Positions 16,336 through 24,681 of a stretch of DNA of 42,896 bases are shown here, one piece after another (within the stretch, counting starts at the first letter, position 1; each line of letters opens with the position of its first letter). The notes under the pieces were generated by a model. That model saw only the letters and a list, made by a program, of their open reading frames with translations, made no database searches and was not told where the DNA came from. The position numbers were made by a program, and so were the translations under genes. The stretch is from a virus: IMG/VR virus record IMGVR_UViG_3300036835_000045, positions 1-42,896 of that record; one strand, given 5' to 3'.

Positions 16336-18119
16336 GCTAGTCTCTTTTCATCTACAGGAAATGGAACCTCAAACTGCTCACCGGGCCATTCCATGATTTT
16401 CTTAACTCGTTCTCGGTCAGCTTCCGAACTTTCTATTGGAAGCTCTATCCAGAGAGAGTCGTGGACCTGAGATACAATCTCAAATCCCTCGTCATCTAGC
16501 TGTTCCATTGATTCAAATATGATCTGCGCACAGCCTCCTTGTACTACACTATTGAAAGCATCTTTATGCTTCCACACAACATCGAAGTGTCGGCGGCGTC
16601 CATTCCACATCTTAACGTAGCCACGAGTTCTGGCGACACCTTCACACTTCCTCATAATTTTCCGCCACTCAGGGTACGAGCGGTGGAATTGATCTAGAAT
16701 TTCCTCTGCTGTAGCGAGAGGCAAATCAAGTCGTGCATCACGCCAGATTTGCATACGCAGAACTTCTGGACCACCACCGTAGATTGTCAGGAAGTTCGTT
16801 TGTTTTCCTGCGTACCTTGCTTCACTTCTCGATAGTCCTGTAAGTTCTTCAAGTTTGAGTCTATCCGATGTAAGCTGATGTACGTCAACTCCGGTTTTGT
16901 ATGCTTCCAAGATAGGAGTACATTCAGCGTAAATTGCTCCGAGCCGGAATTCCACCTGGCTATAATCGAACTCCCAGAGTTCGTAGCCTTCTTTAGCTCT
17001 GAGCATTGATTTGACAGGAGTTCTTTCAATGTCTCTAGGAATTTGTTGCATGTTTGGTTTAGTGCAGCTGAGTCTTGTGGTGACAGTTCCATGCTGTTTA
17101 AATTCAGGGTGAATTCGTGAGTCATTAGTTACTTTATTAAACCACCCTTCATACCAAGTGCTGTTAGCCTTCTGCCATGAGCGGTAGTCCAACACCCTGA
17201 GAGCCTCTGGATGATTGAGTCTTGACAGGACTCGCTCACTCATGTTAGGAAGGCCCAATGGAAACTCTTTCGACTTCCGTTTCGTTGGTGGACCTAGAAT
17301 CGGTAGACCTAGACCTCCTTCTGTCTCTGATGCAAACAACCTATGTGCCAGTTGAGAAGGTTTCCCAGGGTCATATCCAAACTGGTCAAGAGTCTCCTGC
17401 ATTGCTCGACGAGCTTCCTCTGACAGCTTGACGGCAGTATCCTTATCAATTTGAACACCCCTTTGTTCAATCTTGGTAAGGATACGAAGCCGTCTTTCCT
17501 CTTTATCATATAACTCTTCGAGGCCCTGCTCTACGATTCGAGGCCAGAAATATTCATGCAAGTGGAAAGTTATGCGTGTGTCTCCACAAGCATACTTCTC
17601 CATTACCTCAGGTGGGATTTTCTCCCATCCTCCAAGATGCTTGCCAATGTCCTTAAGTTCCGTGCGATCCTTTTTGTCATTAACCAACTTCGCCAATGAG
17701 TCAAGTTCGTGACTAAATTTGTTCTCATCGTCCATCCAGGATAAAATAAGCGTGTCGCGTAGTTTTCCCGAAAGAAAGATTCCTTCTGCTTCAAGAACTT
17801 TGAAATCAAACTTGAATCCATGTCCGACATATATACAATCGGATCGTTCCAGAACACATGCCAAGTCACGGAGCCATCCGTATGGTAGATTTTCATTGTG
17901 CTTGGCAAACAGAGTTCGATCATGGTTATGTCGAAAGGGGAAATAGAAGGAGAGTTCGTAGTCATTATTCTCCGGTAGTCTACAGTAGAATGAGATTCCC
18001 ATAAGCTCTCGGGAATCCCAATCATCTGTCCAGTTAGTCTCTGTGTCTACCGCTATAACGTCTGCTTTAAGCAGAGTTGTCCTGGCCTGTAAGAATTCTT
18101 CTCTAGTTTGTATTAGCAT
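16332..18119 (-). CDS. polA: DNA polymerase I, family A with 3'-5' exonuclease
   Basis: A 595-residue replicative polymerase. The N-terminal exonuclease shows motif I DTET (D25, E27), motif II HGFKFDFKVL and motif III YACGDTRITFHLH. The polymerase domain has motif A DYSQVEFR, motif B with K and Y in GKQTNFLTIYGG, and motif C QVHDSLWIEL. Motif B keeps Phe at the position equivalent to E. coli F762. Motif C has HDS where most family members have HDE. No 5' nuclease domain, as usual for phages. It sits just after the primase-helicase with a 1-bp overlap. Confidence 0.93.
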   Translation of the reverse strand: MLIQTREEFLQARTTLLKADVIAVDTETNWTDDWDSRELMGISFYCRLPENNDYELSFYFPFRHNHDRTLFAKHNENLPYGWLRDLACVLERSDCIYVGHGFKFDFKVLEAEGIFLSGKLRDTLILSWMDDENKFSHELDSLAKLVNDKKDRTELKDIGKHLGGWEKIPPEVMEKYACGDTRITFHLHEYFWPRIVEQGLEELYDKEERRLRILTKIEQRGVQIDKDTAVKLSEEARRAMQETLDQFGYDPGKPSQLAHRLFASETEGGLGLPILGPPTKRKSKEFPLGLPNMSERVLSRLNHPEALRVLDYRSWQKANSTWYEGWFNKVTNDSRIHPEFKQHGTVTTRLSCTKPNMQQIPRDIERTPVKSMLRAKEGYELWEFDYSQVEFRLGAIYAECTPILEAYKTGVDVHQLTSDRLKLEELTGLSRSEARYAGKQTNFLTIYGGGPEVLRMQIWRDARLDLPLATAEEILDQFHRSYPEWRKIMRKCEGVARTRGYVKMWNGRRRHFDVVWKHKDAFNSVVQGGCAQIIFESMEQLDDEGFEIVSQVHDSLWIELPIESSEADRERVKKIMEWPGEQFEVPFPVDEKRLA

Positions 18120-19840
18120 TAGACTTCTAAGTGGTTAGTATTTTCAGATACTGGCTTCTGTTCATCTTTTTTAGACAAATTCTGAATGAGACTTTGATCG
18201 GCCTTAAGGGTAAAGTGGAGTTTGTTATCTCGATGGATAGTCACGATCGGAGGTTTTGCAGCCAAACGAACTTTCAGGGGTATTCCCGTAAGGTCAGCTC
18301 CATCGGGATTATTCCAAAGACAGAACACAGTGGTTGCCCTTGCCGTGAGGTATCTATTCCCATACACGTCATCCAGTTTGTTAGGCTTCTTGTTGTCCCC
18401 GCTTGCTTTTCTATGATGGTGAATAAAAAAGGTAAAACAATTATGTCGTTGACGTATCCGATCGTTAAAATCCATGAGGCACTTAGCTGAGGACTCATCA
18501 CTAAGCTCGTTTGAAGTTGTGCTACCCAACGAATCGACGATGATTCCATCCAGTTTATTCTCCGCTATCCATTCCTCTAGGAACTCTTGCTCTTTAGTGT
18601 AGTTAAGGTAGAGCGGTTCTCCGAGGGGTAGAAATTTAAGCCCTTCTTCCAAGAGTTCAACTTCATCTTTTTCCCAGGACTCAGCTTGGTGTTGGACGAA
18701 GAACTTAAGGTCAATAAGCCCCATTTCCAATGATACAAAACCAATTCGTTTTGGCTCAGGAATTGGCCGTTCAAGAAAATCCTTCCCCAAGACTACGTGT
18801 TGACTGAAATCCAAACCGAACTGCGTTTTGCCTACGCCGGGTGGACCAGTGAGAAGAAAATATCCCGCTTCCTGTAGCAGACCTTCCCATACCCATTTAA
18901 GTTCAACTGTAGTTTCAAGTAGTGTTTGAAAGCCATAGGTATGGAACTTCTCTACAACCTCTACGTTGATTAATGGATACTTCGCTCTGGCGATAGCTAC
19001 AATTTGAGCTAAACGCTTTGCTTGATCTTCACGCCCAGCAAACTTCCCCCACCTATTATCTGCATTCAGCAACAGGGAAAAGATTTCAACGTCTTTGAGT
19101 TGAAGTTCCGCTAACTCATAACCGAGTCTCATTAAGCCATCAGATCGTAAACCTTCTGGCAAACCTTGTCGGAATAGATACCACGTCTGACCGGGAATTT
19201 TATACAGGGCAATTACATCTGTTGCATCAGGTATTGCGTTGTCGAGTACCGAAATTTCGGGAAGGTTTGGAGCTTCTGGCAGACCAGCAAAGTTTTGTAG
19301 GGAGTGAATAGCTGCGGAGAAATACAGAAGCTCGACAGGTGAATCTCGTTTATGATTATGGGTGGTTGGTGGTCGTAGAACTTGCGTAGCATCCCATCCT
19401 GAAATGTCAGCTTCCAAAGCAATAGCAAGGAGCCTGTTGACTCGTTCAAGTTCAGGAACCTGCAACACCGTATCCAATTTCCAGTACCAATGTTCATGGC
19501 CTTCGGAATTTGAACTTCGTACTCGGACAGTTGGTTCAGGTATATCGCCAAGTGTTTCAGGAATATGACCATCAAGTTCTGCCCATATAACTGTCGATCC
19601 TTTCACATCTTTCTTCTGGCTCGACTTATCCATATACAAGGCAGGTCCAAAATAAACGTCTACTTTATCTGCTTGGTCCTTGATCCTTTCAAGTAGAGCA
19701 GATTGTTCGCTCGGCCATTCAAACCATTCTTGCCTCCATGAAGGCTTGCCTTTAGGATTTGCTCTCTTAAATGCTAAGTAAGCATATCCTTCAAAATCTC
19801 CATAGATCAAATGGAAGAAGTCGGAAAGTTCTGTTTCCAT
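18119..19840 (-). CDS. Primase-helicase (PrimPol-like plus RecA-fold helicase)
   Basis: A 573-residue protein from the ATG at 19840. A GTG at 19936 would add 32 residues but would place a hairpin inside the gene. The N-terminal part has the archaeo-eukaryotic-type primase pattern: VIWAELDGH, a His in GHEHWYWKLD and DATQVLRPPTTHNHK. The C-terminal part is a DnaB/RepA-like ATPase with Walker A TGPPGVGKT, Walker B GIIVDSLGS and a FFIHHHRK sensor region. It would prime and unwind for the adjacent DNA polymerase. Confidence 0.87.
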   Translation of the reverse strand: METELSDFFHLIYGDFEGYAYLAFKRANPKGKPSWRQEWFEWPSEQSALLERIKDQADKVDVYFGPALYMDKSSQKKDVKGSTVIWAELDGHIPETLGDIPEPTVRVRSSNSEGHEHWYWKLDTVLQVPELERVNRLLAIALEADISGWDATQVLRPPTTHNHKRDSPVELLYFSAAIHSLQNFAGLPEAPNLPEISVLDNAIPDATDVIALYKIPGQTWYLFRQGLPEGLRSDGLMRLGYELAELQLKDVEIFSLLLNADNRWGKFAGREDQAKRLAQIVAIARAKYPLINVEVVEKFHTYGFQTLLETTVELKWVWEGLLQEAGYFLLTGPPGVGKTQFGLDFSQHVVLGKDFLERPIPEPKRIGFVSLEMGLIDLKFFVQHQAESWEKDEVELLEEGLKFLPLGEPLYLNYTKEQEFLEEWIAENKLDGIIVDSLGSTTSNELSDESSAKCLMDFNDRIRQRHNCFTFFIHHHRKASGDNKKPNKLDDVYGNRYLTARATTVFCLWNNPDGADLTGIPLKVRLAAKPPIVTIHRDNKLHFTLKADQSLIQNLSKKDEQKPVSENTNHLEV

Positions 19841-19884
19841 AGAACCTGTTTCCAACTTCAAGCTCACCCTTTCTGTTTGGTGGA

Positions 19885-19936
19885 GTGGGGAGAGGCTCTC
19901 AACGTAGGTGGAGTCGTCTACACAACCTCTCCCCAC
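19885..19936 (-). promoter_or_regulatory. Intergenic hairpin upstream of primase-helicase
   Basis: GTGGGGAGAGG (19885-19895) pairs with CCTCTCCCCAC (19926-19936), an 11-bp stem around a 30-nt apical part that may form a small inner stem (GTAG/CTAC). It lies in the 100-bp gap between the probable SSB and the primase gene. There is no U-tract, so an mRNA processing or attenuation element is more likely than a simple terminator. Confidence 0.6.
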
Positions 19937-19943
19937 GAATTGA

Positions 19944-20447
19944 TTACTCTGTTACATCAGGACCAAATTCCACGGAGCCATTATCTTCAACATACCGCTG
20001 GACTTTCATTTGAGGATTCCCGTTGTATTCCCCAACTTCCACAAGTCCGATGACTGTGCAATTCTCCAACTCTGGAACTCGCTTCGTGTGTTCGCACTTG
20101 TGATATTCCTCAAACTCATCACAATCTTCCTCACACACGATTTGCAACTTCATTCCATCTTGATCCCAGTTTTTACCAGTGATGGCTTCAAGTTGTTTCT
20201 TCAACTTCCAACGAGCACCAGGCTTCAATGAAGGCCAGTCATCAATCGGAAAGTTCTCAAACTGCTCGTATTCAACATCAGTGTCACCAATTGTTCCCGG
20301 TGGCATATCTGTGAAGTGCATTTTGAGATTGATAATCATCCCGTCCTTAGCATTGTTCTGCTTGTAGATAGCTTTGTCTGTAGTCAGACGAAACCATCCG
20401 GCGGGACGTACATCGACACCACCAAAGTCAAGGTCAAGTTCAACCAT
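19944..20447 (-). CDS. Probable single-stranded DNA-binding protein
   Basis: A 167-residue acidic protein from the ATG at 20447, which overlaps the stop of the ATPase gene upstream. Beta-rich pattern (GWFRLTTDKAIYKQN ... MIINLKMHF ... CTVIGLVEVGEYNGNPQMKV) consistent with an OB fold. The acidic C-terminus (VEFGPDVTE) resembles SSB tails. Its position between a Sak4-like annealing ATPase and the primase-helicase fits a phage SSB. No signature is decisive, so the call is inference. Confidence 0.55.
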   Translation of the reverse strand: MVELDLDFGGVDVRPAGWFRLTTDKAIYKQNNAKDGMIINLKMHFTDMPPGTIGDTDVEYEQFENFPIDDWPSLKPGARWKLKKQLEAITGKNWDQDGMKLQIVCEEDCDEFEEYHKCEHTKRVPELENCTVIGLVEVGEYNGNPQMKVQRYVEDNGSVEFGPDVTE

Positions 20448-21219
20448 TAGTTTCAGTTTCCTTTTCAAGTTCAAGTGAATATTGACGTGCTAGGTTAAGC
20501 TGTTCTTGAATAGCTTTCTGCACGTCACCTGCTGTTGGGTTGGTGATTTCACGTTCCAGAGTGGAGCTAAACCGATTCTTCGCCCTGATACGTGAGGATG
20601 GCATACATTTAAGTGTTCGAGTTGTTTCTCCCTTGCTGTCGGTTTTAGAACTGAGATACAGAATCCCGCTACACAATGTAGCAATCGTGCTAGAAAGTGA
20701 AGGAGAGTTTCCAGGCCGGATAAGAATCGTAGTTCCTTGGTCATCCTGTTCTTCCTTGATGTGGGAAATCAGAATGATGTTCTTGCCGGACCTTTCCTTT
20801 AAATCAAGCAGAGCTTTTCTGAGCCTTGTGTTGTTGATGTTGTATTCATTTTGGCTCGGAAGATCAGGATGCCGCCCTGTAGGAATCTTCTTCATCTGCT
20901 CGTTAAGCTCTAGCATTTGAAGCGTTGAGAAGGTATCAATTACAATTGTCTCAGTCTGCTCGTAGATTGGTGCTTTTCCGAGTATGACTTCATCAACTGC
21001 TTTTTTAAACCTCTCAAACGTGTTGACTACAAGAAACTTGGTATTCACAAGTTCTCTATGGTTCAAGAGAGATTGACGAGAACCTTCAGTATCCCACAAC
21101 AAGACATTAGGGAATTGAGCAGCTAGAACTGTCTTTCCAACTCCCCAATCCCCATATAGCCAGATCATCCAGTTTCCTGGATTATCTACAACAGTCTGAA
21201 CTTCATCAGACAGGGGCAC
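20440..21219 (-). CDS. Sak4-like RecA-fold ATPase (AAA_24)
   Basis: A 259-residue single-domain RecA-like ATPase. Walker A is YGDWGVGKT (residues 22-30), followed by LLWDTEGS, Walker B ETIVIDTFS and a sensor strand NIILISHIKEE. This layout matches the phage Sak4 family of single-strand annealing recombinases that work with an SSB, and the probable SSB gene overlaps its 3' end. Role in recombination-dependent replication and repair. Confidence 0.82.
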   Translation of the reverse strand: MPLSDEVQTVVDNPGNWMIWLYGDWGVGKTVLAAQFPNVLLWDTEGSRQSLLNHRELVNTKFLVVNTFERFKKAVDEVILGKAPIYEQTETIVIDTFSTLQMLELNEQMKKIPTGRHPDLPSQNEYNINNTRLRKALLDLKERSGKNIILISHIKEEQDDQGTTILIRPGNSPSLSSTIATLCSGILYLSSKTDSKGETTRTLKCMPSSRIRAKNRFSSTLEREITNPTAGDVQKAIQEQLNLARQYSLELEKETETNG

Positions 21220-21466
21220 TTAGGTCCTCCATTATAGCCTTTAGAACTATCATGTTTCGTTTGAGAGCTTTCCCACTATTTGGAAGCCAGACAATTGAAT
21301 CATACTCACGAAGAAAAGCTCTCCGTGGAGTACAGTGTTTACAACGACACCTTAGAGTTGGTTCTCGTACTTGGTATTTTACTGGTGCAGGAGTATCCCA
21401 CCAAATATCTAGTCGATGGCCTCCAGGAGTTTTCTTCTGTCCACGTTTCCACTTAGAGTTATACAT
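21206..21466 (-). CDS. Small basic hypothetical protein
   Basis: An 86-residue, strongly basic protein with a CRCKHC cluster near the middle (LRCRCKHCTPRRAF) that could bind zinc or nucleic acid. It overlaps the PD-(D/E)XK gene by 8 bp and the Sak4-like gene by 14 bp, so it belongs to the recombination operon. Family not recognised. Confidence 0.65.
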   Translation of the reverse strand: MYNSKWKRGQKKTPGGHRLDIWWDTPAPVKYQVREPTLRCRCKHCTPRRAFLREYDSIVWLPNSGKALKRNMIVLKAIMEDLSAPV

Positions 21467-22403
21467 GTTGTATCAACCTTTGTGGTTGTAGGTTCAAGGG
21501 AACTTCTATCTTTGACTTCTGTTCGTATTCCTCTTCCAAAAGAGGTCTATCGTTAATTCCCTTGATCCGCAAGAGACACGGCTCTTGGAAACTACAATTC
21601 TTGCAATCAAGTCTCTTAGACCGAAGTGGAGTCTTATAGTTGTCAAACAGACGATCAGCCATGAGTTTCATATCCGCAACGAACGTATCAATCTCTTGAT
21701 CTGATCGGTAAGCCTTTTCACGAGAGAACAACTTTTCAGTTGTGGCGTTCTCTGGCTTAGCATAATCATACGTGTTGAACATATTGATTATCGCACCATG
21801 AACCTTCTCACCTTGCTCTCGTAGTGCAGCGATATACAGGGGAGTTTGCGGTTCCATCATTACTTGCACAGGAGTCCAAAAGTTACTCACCATACTTTTG
21901 TGATCCCAGGCCCAGAGTTTCTCGTAATACTCAGAGAGCACGTCGATATATCCCTGTAGGATGAAATTTCTTCCACGAATCGTCGAAAAAGCGACTGTGA
22001 AATGATATTCAGTCTTTAGGATGCGGTGACCCTTATCCTCTACAGGGGCGAATTCCTCAACATAGCGCATCGTAAGACGCATGGCTTTATTTAACAGGCC
22101 AAGCATCTGCATGTTATCAGAGTGCGCATTGATGCGATCTGCAAAGTACTGAATCATCTTCTCTTTGCGAACATCTTTTGGTACTCTGGCAATCGCCCCG
22201 TCGTACCATTCTTTGAGTGCAAGATGAATCTCTGTACCCAAATTAAGTGCGTCACCCTTGGATTTCTTAAACCAATTGCGAGCATAGGAGTAGTTCCAGA
22301 GTTCTTCACAACGATCCCAATCCTGGAACTGGGAATAGGAAAAAATCGGCCAGTCGGCGTAATCGCTCGACATAGACCGATCTAAGAGATTTTCTGTGGA
22401 CAT
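21459..22403 (-). CDS. PD-(D/E)XK nuclease, Cas4/RecB type with Fe-S cysteines
   Basis: A 314-residue nuclease. The ATG at 22403 has GGAGG 5 nt upstream, so I rejected the longer ORF. Residues GTEIHLALKEW (about 56-66), GYIDVLSEY and WAWDHKSM supply the catalytic His, Asp and DxK motifs. C32 (DRCEELW) plus the C-terminal CKNCSFQEPC make the four-Cys set seen in Cas4/AddB-type iron-sulfur nucleases. Lying upstream of the Sak4-like annealing ATPase, it would be the resecting exonuclease partner. Confidence 0.87.
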   Translation of the reverse strand: MSTENLLDRSMSSDYADWPIFSYSQFQDWDRCEELWNYSYARNWFKKSKGDALNLGTEIHLALKEWYDGAIARVPKDVRKEKMIQYFADRINAHSDNMQMLGLLNKAMRLTMRYVEEFAPVEDKGHRILKTEYHFTVAFSTIRGRNFILQGYIDVLSEYYEKLWAWDHKSMVSNFWTPVQVMMEPQTPLYIAALREQGEKVHGAIINMFNTYDYAKPENATTEKLFSREKAYRSDQEIDTFVADMKLMADRLFDNYKTPLRSKRLDCKNCSFQEPCLLRIKGINDRPLLEEEYEQKSKIEVPLNLQPQRLIQHV

Positions 22404-22425
22404 AGTTCCTCCGAATTGTTGGGAA

Positions 22426-22480
22426 CTAGTTGGACGAGTCATCACTGTAATGCGGATTACAGCTTCCCTCGTCCAACTAG
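22426..22480 (-). promoter_or_regulatory. Nested two-tier hairpin before the nuclease gene
   Basis: An outer perfect 13-bp stem, CTAGTTGGACGAG (22426-22438) with CTCGTCCAACTAG (22468-22480), encloses an inner 7-bp stem CTGTAAT/ATTACAG with a GCGG loop (22445-22462). On the minus strand it ends 23 nt before the nuclease ATG. No U-tract follows, so it is a candidate RNA processing or translational control element. Confidence 0.7.
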
Positions 22481-22498
22481 CTCTTTACTCAGTTTTCT

Positions 22499-22996
22499 CT
22501 AGACGCCGGCCAGGCTGCCGTCGAGAACACTGAGAGCAACATCTTCGTCAGGAACTTGGTGAGTTTCAATGAGTTCATCGAGTTCTGCACGAAGCTGCTT
22601 GTAAACTGTGACAGACACAATTCGTGCTTCATGCTTCTTAGAGCCAGGCTCGTTAAAGAGTCCAGCCTTCTCGATCATCTCACGAAGTTTCTGAGTGCAT
22701 TCCTCGTCAGTCCCCATCATTGCATCCCAGCGAGAAATGAACTTCTGGACTAGATCAGTAGAAATGTGGAAGGCTTCTGCCGCAGCTTCCAGAGATTTAA
22801 CTGAGTCGGATTTTCCGACTTCAATCCCCGCTGCGTTCATTGCACAGCCGTTCCAATTCTTACGCTTGATCGTAGTTCTTGAAGCAGCCGCAAACATAGC
22901 CTGCTTCAATCCGGCAGGGAATTGATCAATTACTCCCTGCAATCCACCATTCGTAGTTGTACTACCTGCAAAGTTATCGCTTCCCCAATTTCCCAT
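22499..22996 (-). CDS. Hypothetical protein
   Basis: A 165-residue protein with AGAAAGGATG upstream of its ATG. Ser/Thr/Gly-rich N-terminus, a conserved-looking KNWNGCAMNAAG stretch and helical remainder (KSLEAAAEAFHISTDLVQKFISRW). I do not recognise it. It lies between a promoter/terminator pair and the nuclease gene, so it is transcribed with the recombination genes. Confidence 0.75.
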   Translation of the reverse strand: MGNWGSDNFAGSTTTNGGLQGVIDQFPAGLKQAMFAAASRTTIKRKNWNGCAMNAAGIEVGKSDSVKSLEAAAEAFHISTDLVQKFISRWDAMMGTDEECTQKLREMIEKAGLFNEPGSKKHEARIVSVTVYKQLRAELDELIETHQVPDEDVALSVLDGSLAGV

Positions 22997-23022
22997 TGGT
23001 AAGCATCCTTTCTATTTGGTTT

Positions 23023-23124
23023 TTATGGTCTACGAGCTACACGACCAACAAGAAGATTGATTAAGTATACGAGAGCAATAATGCCCAATTCGATTACAAT
23101 GATCCATCCCTGCGTTTCGGTCAC
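23023..23124 (-). CDS. Small 33-residue membrane protein
   Basis: GTG start at 23124 with AAAGG about 9 nt upstream. One transmembrane helix (WIIVIELGIIALVYLINLLV) and a basic C-terminus (GRVARRP). It is the first ORF after the 23154-23196 promoter. No family assigned. Confidence 0.5.
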   Translation of the reverse strand: MTETQGWIIVIELGIIALVYLINLLVGRVARRP

Positions 23125-23153
23125 TATACGCCTTTCTGTCGGGATGGAACCAC

Positions 23154-23196
23154 ATCAAAGCATACTTTTCCCGGCTTGTCAAGGCTTTTCTTTGAC
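23154..23196 (-). promoter_or_regulatory. Leftward promoter with shared operator (site a)
   Basis: On the minus strand TTGACA (23182-23177), a 17-bp spacer, then TTTGAT (23159-23154). The inverted repeat TGTCAA-N9-TTGAC (23177-23196) overlaps the -35. It drives the 33-residue membrane ORF and the recombination genes below it. Confidence 0.7.
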
Positions 23197-23205
23197 CCTA
23201 TACGT

Positions 23206-23244
23206 GAAAAGGGGAGAGGGAATTTCTTTCCCTCTCCCCTTTTC
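23206..23244. terminator. Bidirectional terminator
   Basis: GAAAAGGGGAGAGGGA (23206-23221) and TCCCTCTCCCCTTTTC (23229-23244) form a perfect 16-bp stem with a 7-nt loop and A/T-rich ends on both sides. It separates the 267-residue protein gene from promoter site a. Confidence 0.85.
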
Positions 23245-23304
23245 GGCCCCTACTGTCTAGTCAGAAAGGTGAATTAAAGAACTAGACAGTTTCAGTTGGG
23301 ATCT

Positions 23305-24108
23305 TTACTCCGTCCCGTTGTCATCATCCTCTTCGAGTTCGTCATCTTCTTCGACTTCCTCGTCGTCATCTGCAAGAGAAGGAGTCCGCAACTTTGCGGA
23401 GAGCTTCTTGTTGACGGGATCAGGAAGATCAACTTCAAACTCAGAAGGTGGATGCTCCAAATCAATTCCCTGATCTGCGAGGAATTGACGAAGTTCAGGA
23501 GTTTTCCATCCAAGCGGAGCACAAACTGTGTTCGCAATGTTTGAAAGAGTGTTGGACTTCTCGGGACGAGGTTCACCATCAATGAACCAATCGAATCCCT
23601 GGAAAACTCGCTTTCCACGCTTTCCACGAGCGCCAGTCCGCTTCTTCGGCTCTGGAATTCCAGAAATGTCTTGCTTGAACAGCTTAAGAATTCCAGCCAG
23701 AGCTTTGTATTCCTCCATCAAATCCTTACGGGCTTGCGTCCACTGAGCAACTTGCTCATCAGACGGCTTTTCCGTTTGGATTTCTTCTTGCGCCTTGACT
23801 TGTTCCGCCAAGTACTCATCAACAGAAGTGCTGAAATTGTCATTCAGGGACTTGATGATTCCCTTGAAAACTCCAGCGAGCTTTTCGGGATCTTCAATTC
23901 CCTTCAAAGCTGAAACAAGATTGTCCGCATTTGTGGACCAATCTGATTCGTATTGCTCTGCGAGCCTATTTCCAAGCGCACGCTTTCCTGCGGTTTCTGA
24001 GCCAGAAGCTGCATCAAGTTGCTCATCAAGTTGAGCAATCTCAGAAACTTTCTCTCTCAGAAGATCAGGGGAAACGGAAATTCCGCCTCCGCTAGACGTA
24101 TCTGACAT
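23305..24108 (-). CDS. Hypothetical protein with acidic tail
   Basis: A 267-residue protein. N-terminal two-thirds helical; a basic patch KKRTGARGKRGKRVF near the middle, then FDWFIDGEPRPEKS, and a very acidic C-terminus (DDDEEVEEDDELEEDDD). It is monocistronic: its own promoter (site b) lies just upstream and a strong terminator just downstream, so it is probably abundant. The basic patch plus acidic tail suggest nucleic-acid or histone-like binding, which is speculation; no family recognised. Confidence 0.75.
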   Translation of the reverse strand: MSDTSSGGGISVSPDLLREKVSEIAQLDEQLDAASGSETAGKRALGNRLAEQYESDWSTNADNLVSALKGIEDPEKLAGVFKGIIKSLNDNFSTSVDEYLAEQVKAQEEIQTEKPSDEQVAQWTQARKDLMEEYKALAGILKLFKQDISGIPEPKKRTGARGKRGKRVFQGFDWFIDGEPRPEKSNTLSNIANTVCAPLGWKTPELRQFLADQGIDLEHPPSEFEVDLPDPVNKKLSAKLRTPSLADDDEEVEEDDELEEDDDNGTE

Positions 24109-24162
24109 GGGTGTACTGCCTTTCGGGTAGTCGTGTGGTGCATGGGTCGAACCACTAGGGGC

Positions 24163-24205
24163 ATCATGCGCCTATGTTTCTAGGTTGTCAAGTCATTTCT
24201 TTGAC
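24163..24205 (-). promoter_or_regulatory. Leftward promoter with shared operator (site b)
   Basis: Minus-strand TTGACA (24191-24186), 17-bp spacer, CATGAT (24168-24163). Inverted repeat TGTCAA-N9-TTGAC at 24186-24205. A further GACTGA-ATA-TCAGTC palindrome starts at its upstream end. It drives the gene starting at 24108. Confidence 0.7.
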
Positions 24206-24233
24206 TGAATATCAGTCTTGTCAGGACAAACAG

Positions 24234-24296
24234 AATCCGCAATTATCGGACCTTGCTAGATATAGTTTGCAAACCGCTAGATATAGCTTGCGGATT
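24234..24296. repeat. Palindromic/direct-repeat cluster
   Basis: A 9-bp inverted repeat AATCCGCAA (24234-24242) / TTGCGGATT (24288-24296) encloses two near-identical 16-mers, GCTAGATATAGTTTGC (24255-24270) and GCTAGATATAGCTTGC (24276-24291). They are 21 bp apart and flank a GTTTGCAAAC palindrome. It lies upstream of promoter site b, between two leftward transcription units. Protein-binding or origin-like site; function unknown. Confidence 0.65.
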
Positions 24297-24321
24297 GTGT
24301 CTGAGAGTTTAGAAGGTATCC

Positions 24322-24681
24322 TCATGCTCCCTCGCCCTCTCCGTCGATCTGAGACACACTGCCAAGGCTCTCGGGCCATTCCCCGGCACCCACCCACGTC
24401 TGACCATGTGCTCCCTCCCTGGATTTCATTAACGATTCCCCTTTTTGATTTCTTACATCTTGTGGTGGAATACATTTACTTCCATCTTTATGAAGATCCA
24501 AGTTATTAGGAGTACTAAAATGTTCGTGACAGACAACACAATGAATCTCTTTTAATCCTCTCCACGATCTATGACAAACCCTACAATGTGTTCCCTGATG
24601 ATCTGTACCCCACCATCCATGTTCATTTGCATAAGCACAGGTAGTACATTCTAGATCTTGTTCTTCTGTAAACGTACTCAT
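24322..24681 (-). CDS. Double zinc-binding protein (FDXHR-like)
   Basis: A 119-residue protein with two likely zinc sites: C12/C15 with C33/C36, and HCVVCHEHFSTPNNLDLHKDG with C48, C51, H64 and C70. The second resembles the FDXHR-type zinc-binding motif common in actinophage proteins. The C-terminal 45 residues are low complexity. ATGA overlap with the upstream Cys-rich gene. Presumably binds nucleic acid or protein; no direct evidence. Confidence 0.7.
   Translation of the reverse strand: MSTFTEEQDLECTTCAYANEHGWWGTDHQGTHCRVCHRSWRGLKEIHCVVCHEHFSTPNNLDLHKDGSKCIPPQDVRNQKGESLMKSREGAHGQTWVGAGEWPESLGSVSQIDGEGEGA

Noticed and set aside
19841-19936. N-terminal extension of the primase-helicase from a GTG
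   Set aside because: It would translate an 11-bp hairpin, and its residues show no family similarity. ATG at 19840 is simpler, though not proven.
24221-24475. 84-residue minus-strand frame with a KLYLA repeat
   Set aside because: The repeat only reflects the two DNA direct repeats. The frame overlaps the zinc-finger gene, whose Cys/His pattern is convincing.
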